Part shown: positions 1-7,971 of the stretch, piece after piece
How the letters are laid out: the number at the start of each line of letters is the position of its first letter
How positions within the stretch are numbered: position 1 is the stretch's first letter
NCBI GenBank assembly: GCA_018993265.1
Contig: JAGKSW010000149.1
Location: 1-38,163 of the forward strand
Reading direction: 5' to 3'
Length of the DNA stretch: 38,163 nt
DNA from: Nostoc sp. TH1S01
GTDB taxonomy: Bacteria; Cyanobacteriota; Cyanobacteriia; Cyanobacteriales; Nostocaceae
Made by a program: the position numbers and the translations under genes
The notes under the pieces: model-generated
The model's database searches: none
What the model saw: only the letters and a program-made list of their open reading frames with translations
What the model was told of the DNA's origin: nothing

Positions 1-1
1 G

Positions 2-67
2 CTTCATACACTAGAGCTAGGACTAAATGACCTAGTTGAAGAAGCTACAAGATATCAAATAATCTGA
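2..67 (+). CDS. 3' end of an unidentified gene (partial)
   Basis: An open frame enters from the left edge and ends at a TGA at 65-67. It gives a 21-residue C-terminal tail ending NDLVEEATRYQII. A strong stem-loop follows 25 bases later, as expected for the end of a transcription unit. The tail is too short to assign a family. The frame call rests on protein-like composition and the following hairpin. Confidence 0.4.
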   Translation, partial: LHTLELGLNDLVEEATRYQII

Positions 68-92
68 TGAAAGTTAAAATTTATCTTACTGG

Positions 93-129
93 GAGCATAG
101 TTAGCGGGTCAAATCCGCTAACTATGCTC
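93..129 (+). terminator. Stem-loop, probable terminator of the left-edge gene
   Basis: A perfect 15-bp stem (GAGCATAGTTAGCGG, 93-107) pairs with 115-129 across a 7-base loop. The downstream T-run is interrupted (TTCCCCACACCTTTTTT), so this is a hairpin terminator without a classical immediate U-tract. Confidence 0.55.
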
Positions 130-170
130 TTCCCCACACCTTTTTTCGTTCACCCGGAATATGTTACTGA

Positions 171-226
171 ACAATCAAGCATCCTGATCATGGAAGGTAT
201 TACTTCAGATCAGGATGCTTGATTGT
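171..226. terminator. Long perfect stem-loop between the left-edge gene and pgi
   Basis: Bases 171-189 pair perfectly with 208-226 (19-bp stem, 18-base loop). It sits 34 bases beyond the pgi stop codon, so it could end pgi transcription or protect the mRNA 3' end. Neither side has a T-tract, so intrinsic termination is uncertain. Confidence 0.4.
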
Positions 227-259
227 AAATTGTAGTTGAGCGAAAAATTTGAGAACAAA

Positions 260-1846
260 TCAGCTAAAAGAAGCTTTTAAAGTTTCTGGTTTACCCAAAT
301 TACCTTGCAACACCACACCTCGCTGATTAGCGTGTAAGTGACGCAAAATCTTGTAAATAGCTTCTACTTCTTCCGCCGCACCAACTTTCTCTGCGATTTC
401 TGTCAAGGAAAGGGGTGTTTTTTCACTTTGCAAAACAGTAACTACTTTAGTTTGCAAATCAAGAATAGCCGCAGCAGCTTTTTTACCTGCTTCTACCCCT
501 GGTTGGTGATAGGCGTTAATGTTTACCAAGTTGCCATATAAACCAACAGCACGGTCATACAAAGCAATTAAAGCGCCGACTGTGCGGGCATTAACTTGAG
601 GAATCGTTATAGTAATTGAATCGCGCTGATTTTCATAAAGGGCTTTGCGTGTTCCTTGGAGGAAACCAGAGAGATAATCGCCAGATGTTACACCAGGATC
701 TATTTCTGGGGATTGACCATGACGATCTTCCAAAACTTCAATCAAAGTAGCAAAGAAGTTTGGTACACCATCACGCAACTGTTGGACATAAGCATGTTGG
801 TCTGTTGAACCTTTGTTACCATAAACGGCAATACCTTGATGGACAATATTACCGTCTAAATCTTTTTCCTTACCCAAGGATTCCATGACTAGCTGCTGCA
901 AATAGCGGCTGAACAGTGCCAAGCTGTCTTTGTAAGGCAGAACAACCATGTCTTTTTCGCCTTTACCATTGCCAGCATAGTACCAAGACAACGCCAACAA
1001 AGCCGCAGGGTTGTTTTTGATATCAGGAATGCGGGTTGCATCATCCATTTCTTTTGCACCCTCTAGCATGGCACGTATATCAATGCCTTGTAATGCTGCT
1101 GGTACTAAACCCACGGTAGACATTTCGGAGGTACGTCCTCCCACCCAGTCATACATAGGGAATCTGGCTAACCAACCTTCAGACTGGGCAACTTTATCTA
1201 AGTTACTTCCTGGACTGGTAATAGCTACAGCATATTGAGCAAAATCGAGATTGTTGCCAGCGTAAGCTTTCTTAACTTCAATCATGCCGTTGCGGGGTTC
1301 TGGTGTACCTCCGGATTTGGAGATGACCACAACTAAGGTGCTGGCAAGGTTGTTGCGTAGTTGGTTAAGAATGCGGTCAATACCAGCGGGATCGGTATTG
1401 TCAATAAAGTGAATTTTTAAGGGAGGAAAATCGGCAGCGAGGGCTTCAGAGACAAATTGAGGGCCGAGAGCAGAACCACCAATACCAATAGAAATGATAT
1501 CCGTGAAGCGGTTGGCTCGCGGAGGATGAATTGCGCCTGTTTGAATTTTTTCTGCAAAGGCTTCAACTTGTTCTATGGTTTGGACAATTTCTTGTGTGAG
1601 TTCTGGCGTGGGTGCTAAATCAGGGTTTCGCAGCCAGTAATGTCCAACCATGCGGTCTTCGTCGGGATTTGCGATCGCACCCTTCTCTAATTCCGCCATA
1701 TCCGCGAATGCTTTGTCAAACTTCGGACGCAATGACTCCACGAAAGCATCATCAAAGCGCATCCGGCTTACATCTAAGTACAGTCCTAATCCCTCGTGGA
1801 AATATAACCAATTTTGGTATCTTTGCCAAAGTACCCTTGCATCCAT
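260..1846 (-). CDS. pgi: Glucose-6-phosphate isomerase with C-terminal extension
   Basis: Interconverts glucose 6-phosphate and fructose 6-phosphate in the cytoplasm, linking glycolysis, the oxidative pentose phosphate pathway and glycogen metabolism. The 528-residue protein shows the SIS sugar-phosphate folds with [10 protein letters not shown] (121-130), [12 protein letters not shown] (176-187) and [11 protein letters not shown] (236-246). Expected catalytic residues are visible: Glu322 in [10 protein letters not shown], His351 in GSTDQHAY, and a Lys455/456 pair in the final helix. Residues about 465-528 follow the catalytic core and read like a small winged-helix or PCI-like domain ([13 protein letters not shown]...IYKILRHL). 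ATG start. It stands alone on the minus strand, and the identification is secure. Confidence 0.97.
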   Translation of the reverse strand: MDARVLWQRYQNWLYFHEGLGLYLDVSRMRFDDAFVESLRPKFDKAFADMAELEKGAIANPDEDRMVGHYWLRNPDLAPTPELTQEIVQTIEQVEAFAEKIQTGAIHPPRANRFTDIISIGIGGSALGPQFVSEALAADFPPLKIHFIDNTDPAGIDRILNQLRNNLASTLVVVISKSGGTPEPRNGMIEVKKAYAGNNLDFAQYAVAITSPGSNLDKVAQSEGWLARFPMYDWVGGRTSEMSTVGLVPAALQGIDIRAMLEGAKEMDDATRIPDIKNNPAALLALSWYYAGNGKGEKDMVVLPYKDSLALFSRYLQQLVMESLGKEKDLDGNIVHQGIAVYGNKGSTDQHAYVQQLRDGVPNFFATLIEVLEDRHGQSPEIDPGVTSGDYLSGFLQGTRKALYENQRDSITITIPQVNARTVGALIALYDRAVGLYGNLVNINAYHQPGVEAGKKAAAAILDLQTKVVTVLQSEKTPLSLTEIAEKVGAAEEVEAIYKILRHLHANQRGVVLQGNLGKPETLKASFS

Positions 1847-1951
1847 AGGGAAATCTCAAATAAGTTGTTATTCCAAAACAAGTTTAATGTAAGGTCAGGT
1901 GCATCCCTGCTTAGCCTTATACAGTTTTAAGTGTTGAACTAATGCTCTCTC

Positions 1952-2209
1952 CTAAACATCTGGCATAGGTATGACCCGCAAAAACTTGACAATTTCTCCT
2001 CTAATCTCAATCCCAATTAAATAATCATCTAGGGTAAAGCGGTGAAAAATGCCCTCATGGTCTAGCTGTCGCAGTTCGGGAAGACAATGCAGCTGCCACT
2101 TTTCCCCAAATTCAAAAAACACAAAATCATATACCCGCTGATACGCAGCAGGTTCCAAACTTTTCAGATCCATTAAAAAAGACCTGGCATAGCGCATTTC
2201 CACACTCAC
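1952..2209 (-). CDS. RelE/ParE-type toxin-like small protein
   Basis: An 85-residue protein with the layout of RelE-superfamily mRNA interferases: an N-terminal MRYARSFLMDLKSL segment, a middle helix, then strands FTLDDYLIGIEIRGEIVKFLRVI. Family members of this type (YARxFLxDLK...YRVGIE...VxxxRVL) cleave ribosome-bound mRNA or act on gyrase. The usual FYRYFP-like tail is replaced by PMPDV, so toxicity may be reduced. A candidate antitoxin lies upstream on the same strand but is separated by about 320 bp of repeat DNA. The family assignment is from reading only. Confidence 0.6.
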   Translation of the reverse strand: MSVEMRYARSFLMDLKSLEPAAYQRVYDFVFFEFGEKWQLHCLPELRQLDHEGIFHRFTLDDYLIGIEIRGEIVKFLRVIPMPDV

Positions 2210-2220
2210 TAGGCATCACC

Positions 2221-2258
2221 TCTATTAGGGACTAGGGGTTAGGGGCTAGAGGCTAGCT
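2221..2258. repeat. STRR block, CTAGGGG type
   Basis: Degenerate direct repeats of CTAGGGG/TTAGGGG. A reverse-complement block of the same units (CCCCTAG type) lies at 2487-2515. Together they bracket a MITE-like segment. STRRs of this type are typical of filamentous cyanobacteria. Confidence 0.6.
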
Positions 2259-2265
2259 GAAGGGT

Positions 2266-2479
2266 GTCAGGGTTAGGACTTACGCGAGAAAACTAAAAAT
2301 TAAGGTTTTATAGCAGGGTGTAAGGGTGTAGGTGTTTAAAACCTTAACATCCCGGCCCCTACGGGAAATTCAAAATTCAAAAGTAAGAAGATGTTAATTT
2401 TGACTTTTAACTTTTGACCTTTGACTTGATTTTCCTCCTACACCCGTCTCAACCGACAATCTTTGTGCGTAGTCCTGAC
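2266..2479. mobile_element. MITE-like insertion between the toxin-like and antitoxin-like genes
   Basis: About 214 bp bounded by imperfect inverted ends: GTCAGGGTTAGGACTTACGC at 2266-2285 against GCGTAGTCCTGAC at 2467-2479. It has no coding capacity, and its interior carries further short direct repeats (TTTTGACTTTTAACTTTTGACC). The ends resemble the GGACTTACGC type that I associate with short cyanobacterial elements (from memory, not searched). No target-site duplication is evident. Together with the flanking STRRs it accounts for the whole gene-free stretch 2210-2530. Confidence 0.45.
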
Positions 2480-2486
2480 CTACAAA

Positions 2487-2515
2487 CTAGTCCCTAGCCC
2501 CTAGCCTCTAATCCC
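2487..2515. repeat. STRR block, CCCCTAG type
   Basis: TAGTCCCTAGCCCCTAGCCT-type repeats, the inverse of the block at 2221-2258. Confidence 0.55.
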
Positions 2516-2530
2516 TTTTTCATGACTGCG

Positions 2531-2728
2531 TCAATAAAACATTAAAATTTGTATCGCTTCTTCCTGAGTCAAAATATCCCAAGGTTGCTGCGATCGCTTG
2601 GCTTTTTTAATGGCATCCAGCATATAAAAGTCACAATGTAAAGCGTGAACATCCTCCCAGACGCTTTGGAGTTCTTCATCGGCTAACTGTTCAATTAAAT
2701 GATGGATTCTTATACGCAGCAAGTTCAT
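2531..2728 (-). CDS. Small acidic helical protein, possible antitoxin partner
   Basis: 65 residues, predicted mostly helical, with LIEQLADEELQSVWEDVHAL (11-30) and a C-terminal segment QPWDILTQEEAIQIL. The short acidic amphipathic build and its place upstream of a RelE-like gene on the same strand fit an antitoxin. No DNA-binding motif is obvious. It would have been directly upstream of the toxin-like gene before the repeat insert at 2221-2515. The function is inferred from context only. Confidence 0.5.
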   Translation of the reverse strand: MNLLRIRIHHLIEQLADEELQSVWEDVHALHCDFYMLDAIKKAKRSQQPWDILTQEEAIQILMFY

Positions 2729-2812
2729 ATATCAATAAACTATGTTCCAAAAGTCAAGGCTATTGTTCCCAAAAATTGGCAATGGTGAACGGGAAGAGGT
2801 AGTATCTTGAGA

Positions 2813-2917
2813 CAGTAATCAGTAGACAGTGATCAGTAATCAGTGGAAAAGTGTTTACCTTTCCCTGTCTACTGTTCAGAGTTAACTGATAACTGTTAAC
2901 TGATAACTGTTAACTGT
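2813..2917. repeat. STRR-like repeats up to the livM start codon
   Basis: Two repeat types: CAGTAATCAGTAGACAGTGA-like units (2813-2845) and TTAACTGATAACTG units (2881-2917). The second runs to within one or two bases of the livM ATG, so that gene has no recognisable Shine-Dalgarno sequence. Confidence 0.55.
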
Positions 2918-2918
2918 T

Positions 2919-4052
2919 ATGCTTGATTATTTAATTTTTCTGGCAATTTCTACGGCAATTTTTGCCCTGTTTGGTCTGGGACTGAATTTACAGTGGGGCT
3001 TTACAGGCTTAATTAACTTTGGTCATATTGCTTTTATGACCTTGGGAGCCTATGCAACAGTATTGTTAAGTTTAAAAGGCGTTCCTTTAGTCATATCGGC
3101 TGTAATTGGTTCAATTGTAGCGGCTTTATTAGGCTTGATGATTGGTTTTGCCACTCTGCGCCTGCGCGAAGATTATCTGGCGATTGTCACTATTGGGACA
3201 GGAGAACTGATTCGTTTAGTCGTGAATAACCAAGACTTACCTGTGGGTGATACATGGGTATCTGGAGCATTTGGGGTGCAAAGTTATGCCATACCATTCT
3301 CAACAGAACCAAATTTGGTAATTCGCTTGCTCATGATTGGGTTGCTGACCTTATTGGCGGCGCTCACTTTTTTCACATTGTGGCGATGGATTCGCACAGC
3401 CCAAAGATTGTTGGCGGCTGATACTTCTAAAAAAACCAGCAGTAAGCAAGAACTTGCATCGCGGATAGGGGTGGGTATTGTTTTGGGTTTGTTGACAGCC
3501 GCAATTTATATTTCTGGCGTGATTGGATTGTACAATTACAACCCCAAAGCTGGTTTTATGTTGTTGTCGCTGTTGGTGTTGGCGTTTGTGTTTTGGCGGT
3601 TGGAAATTTTAGTGCGATCGCCTTGGGGTCGAGTTTTAAAAGCTATCCGCGAAGATGAAGAAGTACCGAAAGCTTTGGGTAAAAATGTCTTTTGGTACAA
3701 GTTACAATCCCTGATGTTGGGAGGTGCGATCGCAGGTATCGCTGGTGCTTTCTTTGCTTGGCAGTTGAGTGCGATTTATCCTGATAATTTCCAGCCGCAG
3801 TTGACTTTCGACGCTTGGATTATGGTAATTTTAGGCGGTTCTGGTAATAATATCGGCACAATTTTAGGTGCAGTCATTTACTTTGCTTATGATGCCATTA
3901 CTAGAGAAGTTCTACCAAGAATCATTCCCTTAGATGAAGCGCGACTGGGAGCATTTCGGATTATGGTAATTGGTTTGATTTTAATGGTGCTAATGACTTG
4001 GCGACCTCAAGGTATCTTAGGGAAAAAGGAGGAACTCACCCTTGGTAAATAA
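2919..4052 (+). CDS. livM: Branched-chain/neutral amino acid ABC transporter permease (LivM type)
   Basis: An inner-membrane permease of the hydrophobic amino acid uptake family. The 377-residue protein has about ten hydrophobic segments and the LivM hallmark GLGLNLQWGFTGLINFGHIA near residue 21. A cytoplasmic coupling motif, WGRVLKAIREDEEVPKALG, lies at about 240-258. A linker-plus-hydrophobic insert (about 155-215, with KKTSSKQELASR) makes it longer than enteric LivM, as in cyanobacterial Nat-type permeases. It overlaps the downstream ATPase gene by 11 bases, so the two are probably co-translated. No LivH, LivF or binding-protein gene is adjacent; those subunits must be encoded elsewhere. 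The substrate cannot be read from sequence. Confidence 0.9.
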   Translation: MLDYLIFLAISTAIFALFGLGLNLQWGFTGLINFGHIAFMTLGAYATVLLSLKGVPLVISAVIGSIVAALLGLMIGFATLRLREDYLAIVTIGTGELIRLVVNNQDLPVGDTWVSGAFGVQSYAIPFSTEPNLVIRLLMIGLLTLLAALTFFTLWRWIRTAQRLLAADTSKKTSSKQELASRIGVGIVLGLLTAAIYISGVIGLYNYNPKAGFMLLSLLVLAFVFWRLEILVRSPWGRVLKAIREDEEVPKALGKNVFWYKLQSLMLGGAIAGIAGAFFAWQLSAIYPDNFQPQLTFDAWIMVILGGSGNNIGTILGAVIYFAYDAITREVLPRIIPLDEARLGAFRIMVIGLILMVLMTWRPQGILGKKEELTLGK

Positions 4053-4824
4053 CCAATCACCGCCACTTCCCTTATTAGCAGCCTCTGGACTTTGCAAAAG
4101 CTTTGGCGGGATCAAAGCAGTGAATGAGGCACAAATTGAAGTTCTCAAAGGTAGCATCACTGGATTGATTGGCCCCAATGGTGCAGGTAAAACCACTTTA
4201 TTTAACTTACTTTCTAACTTTATTCGCCCAGATAAGGGGCGAGTCATTTTTGACGGTGAACAAATTCAGCAGTTGCAACCATATCAAATTGCCCAGCAGG
4301 GATTAGTCCGGACTTTTCAAGTGGCGCGGACTCTCTCGCGGCTGTCGGTGTTAGAAAATATGCTGTTGGCGGCGCAAAAGCAAACAGGCGAAAGCTTTTG
4401 GCAAGTGCAACTCCAACCCCACGTAGTTGCTAAAGAAGAAAAGCAATTGCAAGAGAGGGCAATGTTTTTGTTAGAGTCTGTGGGGTTGGCGCACAAAGCG
4501 CACGAATACGCGGGAGGATTATCTGGTGGACAACGCAAGCTGCTGGAAATGGGTAGGGCGTTGATGACTAATCCCAAGTTGATTTTGTTAGATGAACCAG
4601 CAGCCGGGGTGAATCCCAGGTTAATTGATGATATATGCGATCGCATTGTCGCTTGGAACCGCCAAGAAGGTCTGACGTTTTTGATTATTGAACATAATAT
4701 GGATGTGATTATGTCCTTGTGCGATCGCGTTTGGGTACTGGCTGAAGGGCAGAATTTAGCCGATGGTACTCCCAGCGAAATTCAAACCAACCCCCAAGTA
4801 TTAGAAGCTTATTTAGGAAAATAA
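4042..4824 (+). CDS. livG: Amino acid ABC transporter ATP-binding protein (LivG type)
   Basis: The cytoplasmic ATPase that drives the adjacent LivM permease. The 260 residues show Walker A GPNGAGKTT (about 43-51), the Q-loop region LVRTFQVARTLSRLSVLENM, the signature LSGGQRKLLEMGRAL, Walker B LILLDEPAAGVNP and the switch histidine in IIEHNMDVIMSLCDRVWVL. The PAAGVNP form and the C-terminal LADGTPSEIQTNPQVLEAYLG are typical of LivG. It starts at a TTG inside the end of livM, with a good ribosome site (AAAGGAGGA, 4025-4033) placed for it, which supports this start. Confidence 0.93.
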   Translation: MVNNQSPPLPLLAASGLCKSFGGIKAVNEAQIEVLKGSITGLIGPNGAGKTTLFNLLSNFIRPDKGRVIFDGEQIQQLQPYQIAQQGLVRTFQVARTLSRLSVLENMLLAAQKQTGESFWQVQLQPHVVAKEEKQLQERAMFLLESVGLAHKAHEYAGGLSGGQRKLLEMGRALMTNPKLILLDEPAAGVNPRLIDDICDRIVAWNRQEGLTFLIIEHNMDVIMSLCDRVWVLAEGQNLADGTPSEIQTNPQVLEAYLGK

Positions 4825-4838
4825 TCTTTATCAAAATA

Positions 4839-5025
4839 GAATTCAGAAGTCAGGAGCCAGAATTCAGTTGGGTATTTTGTGCGACACTTCGGCAAGCTCA
4901 GTGCATCGCTGGCGGATGAATAAATGGGTTTAAGACCCCTGCTAAATTTTAAATTTAGCAGTCTACAATGAGTGGTGGCTCTTTTTCCCCCACTCATTGA
5001 TTCTGACTCCTGAATTCTGACTTCT
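4839..5025. repeat. Fold-back repeat element with nested hairpins
   Basis: The outer ends are permuted STRR units (AGAATTCAGAAGTCAGGAG at 4839 and CTGACTCCTGAATTCTGAC at 5003) in inverted orientation. Inside are CTGCTAAATTT/AAATTTAGCAG and CAATGAGTGG/CCACTCATTG stems. The whole could fold into one branched structure. It does not encode a protein. The GGATGAATAAATGGGTTTAA stretch inside resembles a similar stretch near 12938-12965 read in the opposite direction. Confidence 0.5.
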
Positions 5026-5120
5026 TCTTCAACAGAGATAAAGAACACTATGAACGTCTTGCACTTGAACAAATAGGACGACCTAAAATTTCCTCTGTTT
5101 ATTCCAACGTTGAAGGTTAA
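5022..5120 (+). pseudogene. Possible 3' remnant of an unidentified gene
   Basis: Directly after the fold-back repeat, a plus-strand frame reads FNRDKEHYERLALEQIGRP and ends SSVYSNVEG before a TAA at 5118-5120. The composition is protein-like, but there is no start, and the frame runs back into the repeat. It may be the stump of a gene cut by the element. The rest of the gap to 5308 is AT-rich with nothing recognisable. No family was recognised. Confidence 0.3.
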
Positions 5121-5308
5121 TATAGCTATCAATTCCGGAAACGGCTTAATTAATATTGGATCTATAGCCATCCTCGATAATTTGCACTTACAAATTAAAT
5201 AGGATAGTTAAATTTATTTTGCATTGAGCGACAAAAATTACTTCTAAATTCAGTTATTCAATTACTAATAATCTTAATTCAGTATTAATTATCTTTTCTC
5301 TGGTCAAT

Positions 5309-5779
5309 ATGCAGTTATCTAGAAACAAAAAAACCGGATATTTGACAGCAATTATAGGTAGTTTAATCGGGGCTGTTTCACTTTTATATTTAGGTGGTTA
5401 TCTAGGCAGAATTTATGTGATTACATTTATGCCTAATGCTGAATTAGAAGGATTAATACCACCTGCAATTGGTCAGTTTATTGGTTGGTGGATTGGAGAA
5501 GTATTCGGATGTTGGCTGGCTTTACGTTGGCAAAATCACAGGAGGGTTAGCAAAACAGTTAGATTACTAGGAATCCTAACTCCTTTGGGCATCATCCTCT
5601 GGTTAGTAGCATTTATTTTTGCTTCCCAATTGCTCAACCGTCATTTTAGTGATTTAGAAATTGTGCAATTGCAAAATCAAATCAGACCAATATCTGTTGG
5701 TTTATGGATAATTGCTTTAGCATGGCTGGCAAGATTTTTGACAAAACCCTTGTCACCGCATAACCCCGAACTCTTTTAA
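5309..5779 (+). CDS. Small four-helix membrane protein of unknown function
   Basis: 156 residues with four hydrophobic segments: about 10-32 (TAIIGSLIGAVSLLYLGGYL), 50-70 (IGQFIGWWIGEVFGCWLAL), 85-107 (LGILTPLGIILWLVAFIFA) and 128-145. There are no catalytic motifs and no recognised family. ATG start in an AT-rich leader. It stands alone and converges on the minus-strand ridA gene 30 bp away. A real gene is likely from length and composition. Confidence 0.6.
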   Translation: MQLSRNKKTGYLTAIIGSLIGAVSLLYLGGYLGRIYVITFMPNAELEGLIPPAIGQFIGWWIGEVFGCWLALRWQNHRRVSKTVRLLGILTPLGIILWLVAFIFASQLLNRHFSDLEIVQLQNQIRPISVGLWIIALAWLARFLTKPLSPHNPELF

Positions 5780-5809
5780 AAGTCGAGGTTATGAGATAAT
5801 CTACCAGTT

Positions 5810-6199
5810 TTAAATCACTGCGATACAGTCAATTTCTACCATGACGTCTTTTGGTAAACGCGACACTTGAACACAAGCACGCGCTGGGGCGGTATCTTCA
5901 GGAAAGTATTTAGCATAAACCGCATTCACCGCAGCAAAATCATTCATATCAGCTAAAAATACTGTTGTCTTGACAACATTAGCAAAAGTCGCTCCAGCAG
6001 CTTTTAAAATTGCTTCTAAATTTGCTAATACTTGCTCAGTTTGCTTTTTTACATCATCTGTGTAAACAACATCACCAAGTCGGGGATCGATCGCAATTTG
6101 TCCAGCTACAAATATCATTTGTCCAGAAGCTGCGATCGCTTGATTATATGGCCCCACTGGTGCAGGTGCTTGATCAGTATTAATAACTTGTCGTGTCAT
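5810..6199 (-). CDS. ridA: RidA family enamine/imine deaminase
   Basis: A cytoplasmic RidA/YjgF/UK114 protein. It hydrolyses reactive 2-aminoacrylate and related enamines from PLP enzymes to ketoacids, protecting those enzymes. The 129 residues cover the complete family fold: APAPVGPYNQAI (11-22), GQMIFVAGQIAIDP, the QTEQVLANLEAILKAAG helix, and the C-terminal ARACVQVSRLPKDVMVEID. The conserved Arg of PARAC and the terminal VEID strand are present. The start ATG follows a plausible GA-rich leader. The IS607-like element lies upstream. Confidence 0.93.
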   Translation of the reverse strand: MTRQVINTDQAPAPVGPYNQAIAASGQMIFVAGQIAIDPRLGDVVYTDDVKKQTEQVLANLEAILKAAGATFANVVKTTVFLADMNDFAAVNAVYAKYFPEDTAPARACVQVSRLPKDVMVEIDCIAVI

Positions 6200-6294
6200 A
6201 GATATTACTTTTTCTGGTGATACTACCTGTTTACCGACTTCTACCTCAGAGGCGATCGGTTTGTAAATTTCTGCTCTGAAATACTTATCTAAAC

Positions 6295-6480
6295 TTACTC
6301 AAACTTGTTGATTGATTTAGCGATTTCTTCCTGTTTCAACCAAGGTAGACGACTACTACTTGTCCACAGGCGTTTAGTTTAGGTCAAGCCGACCTTACTT
6401 TATCGTTAGGGGCATTCTCAAGGTTGGAGGACGCATTTTCGTCCCTGTCTCGTGTATACCCACAACTTGCACAACAAAAA
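6295..6480 (-). ncRNA. Predicted guide (omega/reRNA) region of TnpB
   Basis: TnpB proteins use an RNA from the 3' end of their gene and the element's right end as a scaffold ending in a guide. Downstream of the tnpB stop (6384), minus strand, lie short pairing segments (GCCTGTGG; GTAGTAGTCGTCTACC with an internal stem) and GTTGAAACAGGAAG, a plausible scaffold. Both limits are approximate, and no promoter was identified. Confidence 0.35.
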
Positions 6481-7562
6481 ATCCTTTGGGATAAAGTCAT
6501 CGGTTGAATGTGATGGCACTTGCTACACATTTTGCTTGAGGGATACCATCTATCAACTAATTCAACTTTTGTGCCGTAAAAAGATTGCTTGTATGTTAAT
6601 TGACGACGAATTTCATAAAAGCAGTTATTACTAACAGCAGCAGCTAACTTACCGTTGGCAATCATACCTTGAACATTTAAGTCTTCGATGCGAATGATGT
6701 AGGCTCTACGACTTAAATCAGTCGTCATCTTTTGAGTCACATCTTGCCTGATATTGGCAATTCGAGCCTGTATTTTGGCTGTTCTGGCATAAAATTTCCG
6801 AGCGTTTTTAGATGCTCTAATTTTCAGTTTCTTATTCCCTAGCGCCTTGTTACGGTTTCGCCACTGCAATAACTTGAGCTTGGTTTTCGCTATTTTTGTA
6901 GTCATTGGCATGGCATAAGTTGTGCCGTCAGAACAAGTGGCTAACACTTTGACTCCTAAATCGACACCAATCTTCTCTATAGGGTGAATAGCTGGTGGGA
7001 TTTTTTCAGTGTCAAGAACGAACGATACAAACCATTTATCCGCAGTTCTTGAAACAGTAAACGTTTGGGAACTGCAAATAAAATTAATTGGTTCCTTAAC
7101 CCTTAAACTTTTGACTCCAGGCATTGTAATTCTCTTACCCGGATTAATCACAACTCTATTGGAAAAAGGTATCGCTGGCTTACCTTTTTCCAGGTAAATT
7201 CCCGAAGTTTTATAAACAGTAAAGGAATTACATGACTTTTTTGATTTCTTGATCGGAAATTGAGCTAACCCTTTGCGCCAACGACTAAAAGCATTCTTCA
7301 AATCTTGAAAAGCTGATTGATATACGGTGGATGGATATTGTCGCATCCACGCATATTCTGGCTTGTTCATTGTGATTTGAGTAAATACTTTTTTGATGGC
7401 ATCTAACCGCTTAGAATCCCCTGCTTTAATTCCATCAAAATCCCAACTTGCCGTGATTAATGAGAGAGCGTAGTTGTAAACAAATCTCTTAAATCCTGCT
7501 ATGCCACACATCAAAGAGCGTTCTTTATTATTTAATTTTAACTCTCTTTTTACTGCGTACAT
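6384..7562 (-). CDS. tnpB: TnpB, RNA-guided DNA nuclease of an IS607/IS605-type element
   Basis: A Cas12 ancestor that cuts DNA using a guide RNA from its element's end. The 392-residue protein is full length: N-terminal helical OrfB domain (KRELKLNNKERSLMCGIAG), a beta-rich middle, then the RuvC-like core. Catalytic residues are present: Asp201 (GVDLGVKVLA), Glu293 (RIEDLNVQGM) and Asp374 (RDRDENASSN). A zinc ribbon is seen with Cys346/Cys349 (CSKC) and Cys364/Cys367 (CASC). The ATG start gives the family's usual YAVKRELKLN opening. A 7-bp-stem hairpin lies just upstream at 7582-7599. The nuclease looks intact, although the neighbouring transposase is broken. Confidence 0.92.
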   Translation of the reverse strand: MYAVKRELKLNNKERSLMCGIAGFKRFVYNYALSLITASWDFDGIKAGDSKRLDAIKKVFTQITMNKPEYAWMRQYPSTVYQSAFQDLKNAFSRWRKGLAQFPIKKSKKSCNSFTVYKTSGIYLEKGKPAIPFSNRVVINPGKRITMPGVKSLRVKEPINFICSSQTFTVSRTADKWFVSFVLDTEKIPPAIHPIEKIGVDLGVKVLATCSDGTTYAMPMTTKIAKTKLKLLQWRNRNKALGNKKLKIRASKNARKFYARTAKIQARIANIRQDVTQKMTTDLSRRAYIIRIEDLNVQGMIANGKLAAAVSNNCFYEIRRQLTYKQSFYGTKVELVDRWYPSSKMCSKCHHIQPMTLSQRIFCCASCGYTRDRDENASSNLENAPNDKVRSA

Positions 7563-7581
7563 TATTGTATTTAACTAAACT

Positions 7582-7599
7582 TGCTTACGTGAGTAAGCA
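7582..7599. promoter_or_regulatory. Hairpin upstream of tnpB
   Basis: TGCTTAC (7582-7588) pairs with GTAAGCA (7593-7599) across a 4-base loop, 20 bases upstream of the tnpB start codon. It could be a recombinase-binding or translation-control structure of the element. Confidence 0.35.
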
Positions 7600-7643
7600 T
7601 AGCGGTAATTTTGTACACGGGTCAACACCTTCTACAATCTTTT

Positions 7644-7955
7644 TTACTTTTGATTTATATTTGCGTAACCCGTAAAGTCGTGAACTAAAACAGTGAACAA
7701 TTGAATTTTGTCTTGCGTTAATTCTTCGTGCGGAGATAACGTTTCTGCGTTAGCAACAATAATATTGCCTCCACCCCACAGTACAATCTGTTCAACTAAG
7801 TCGAACCCAAACCTACATAACCTATTTTTGTGTGCTACATATAAGCTTTTTAATTCACCTGCAATGCAAGATGGAATAATTTGCAGAAATTTTGGACGTT
7901 TAAAATTCAATCCTCCCCCAATCTCCTGTATTGTTTGTGTTACGAGTTTAGGCAA
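7644..7955 (-). pseudogene. tnpA: Remnant of IS607-type serine recombinase (tnpA)
   Basis: The middle reads like the C-terminal half of IS607 serine recombinases: IQEIGGGLNFKRPKFLQII, then LYVAHKNRLCRFGFDLVEQI, a WGGG turn and SPHEELTQD. The N-terminal helix-turn-helix and the catalytic-serine segment (YARVS-type) are missing, and a stop lies four codons upstream of the first start. After ELTQD the frame departs from the family (KIQLFTVLVHDF), suggesting a small indel before its end at 7644. Read as a broken transposase; the similarity is from memory of the family. Confidence 0.65.
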
Positions 7956-7971
7956 GAATTTCGCTATTTAG

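Noticed and set aside
4809-5171. 120-codon minus-strand frame
   Set aside because: It runs through the fold-back repeat, and its protein has no family-like pattern; composition follows the repeat.
7708-7971. 87-codon plus-strand frame opposite the recombinase remnant
   Set aside because: The opposite strand carries the recognisable serine-recombinase pattern; this is its shadow.
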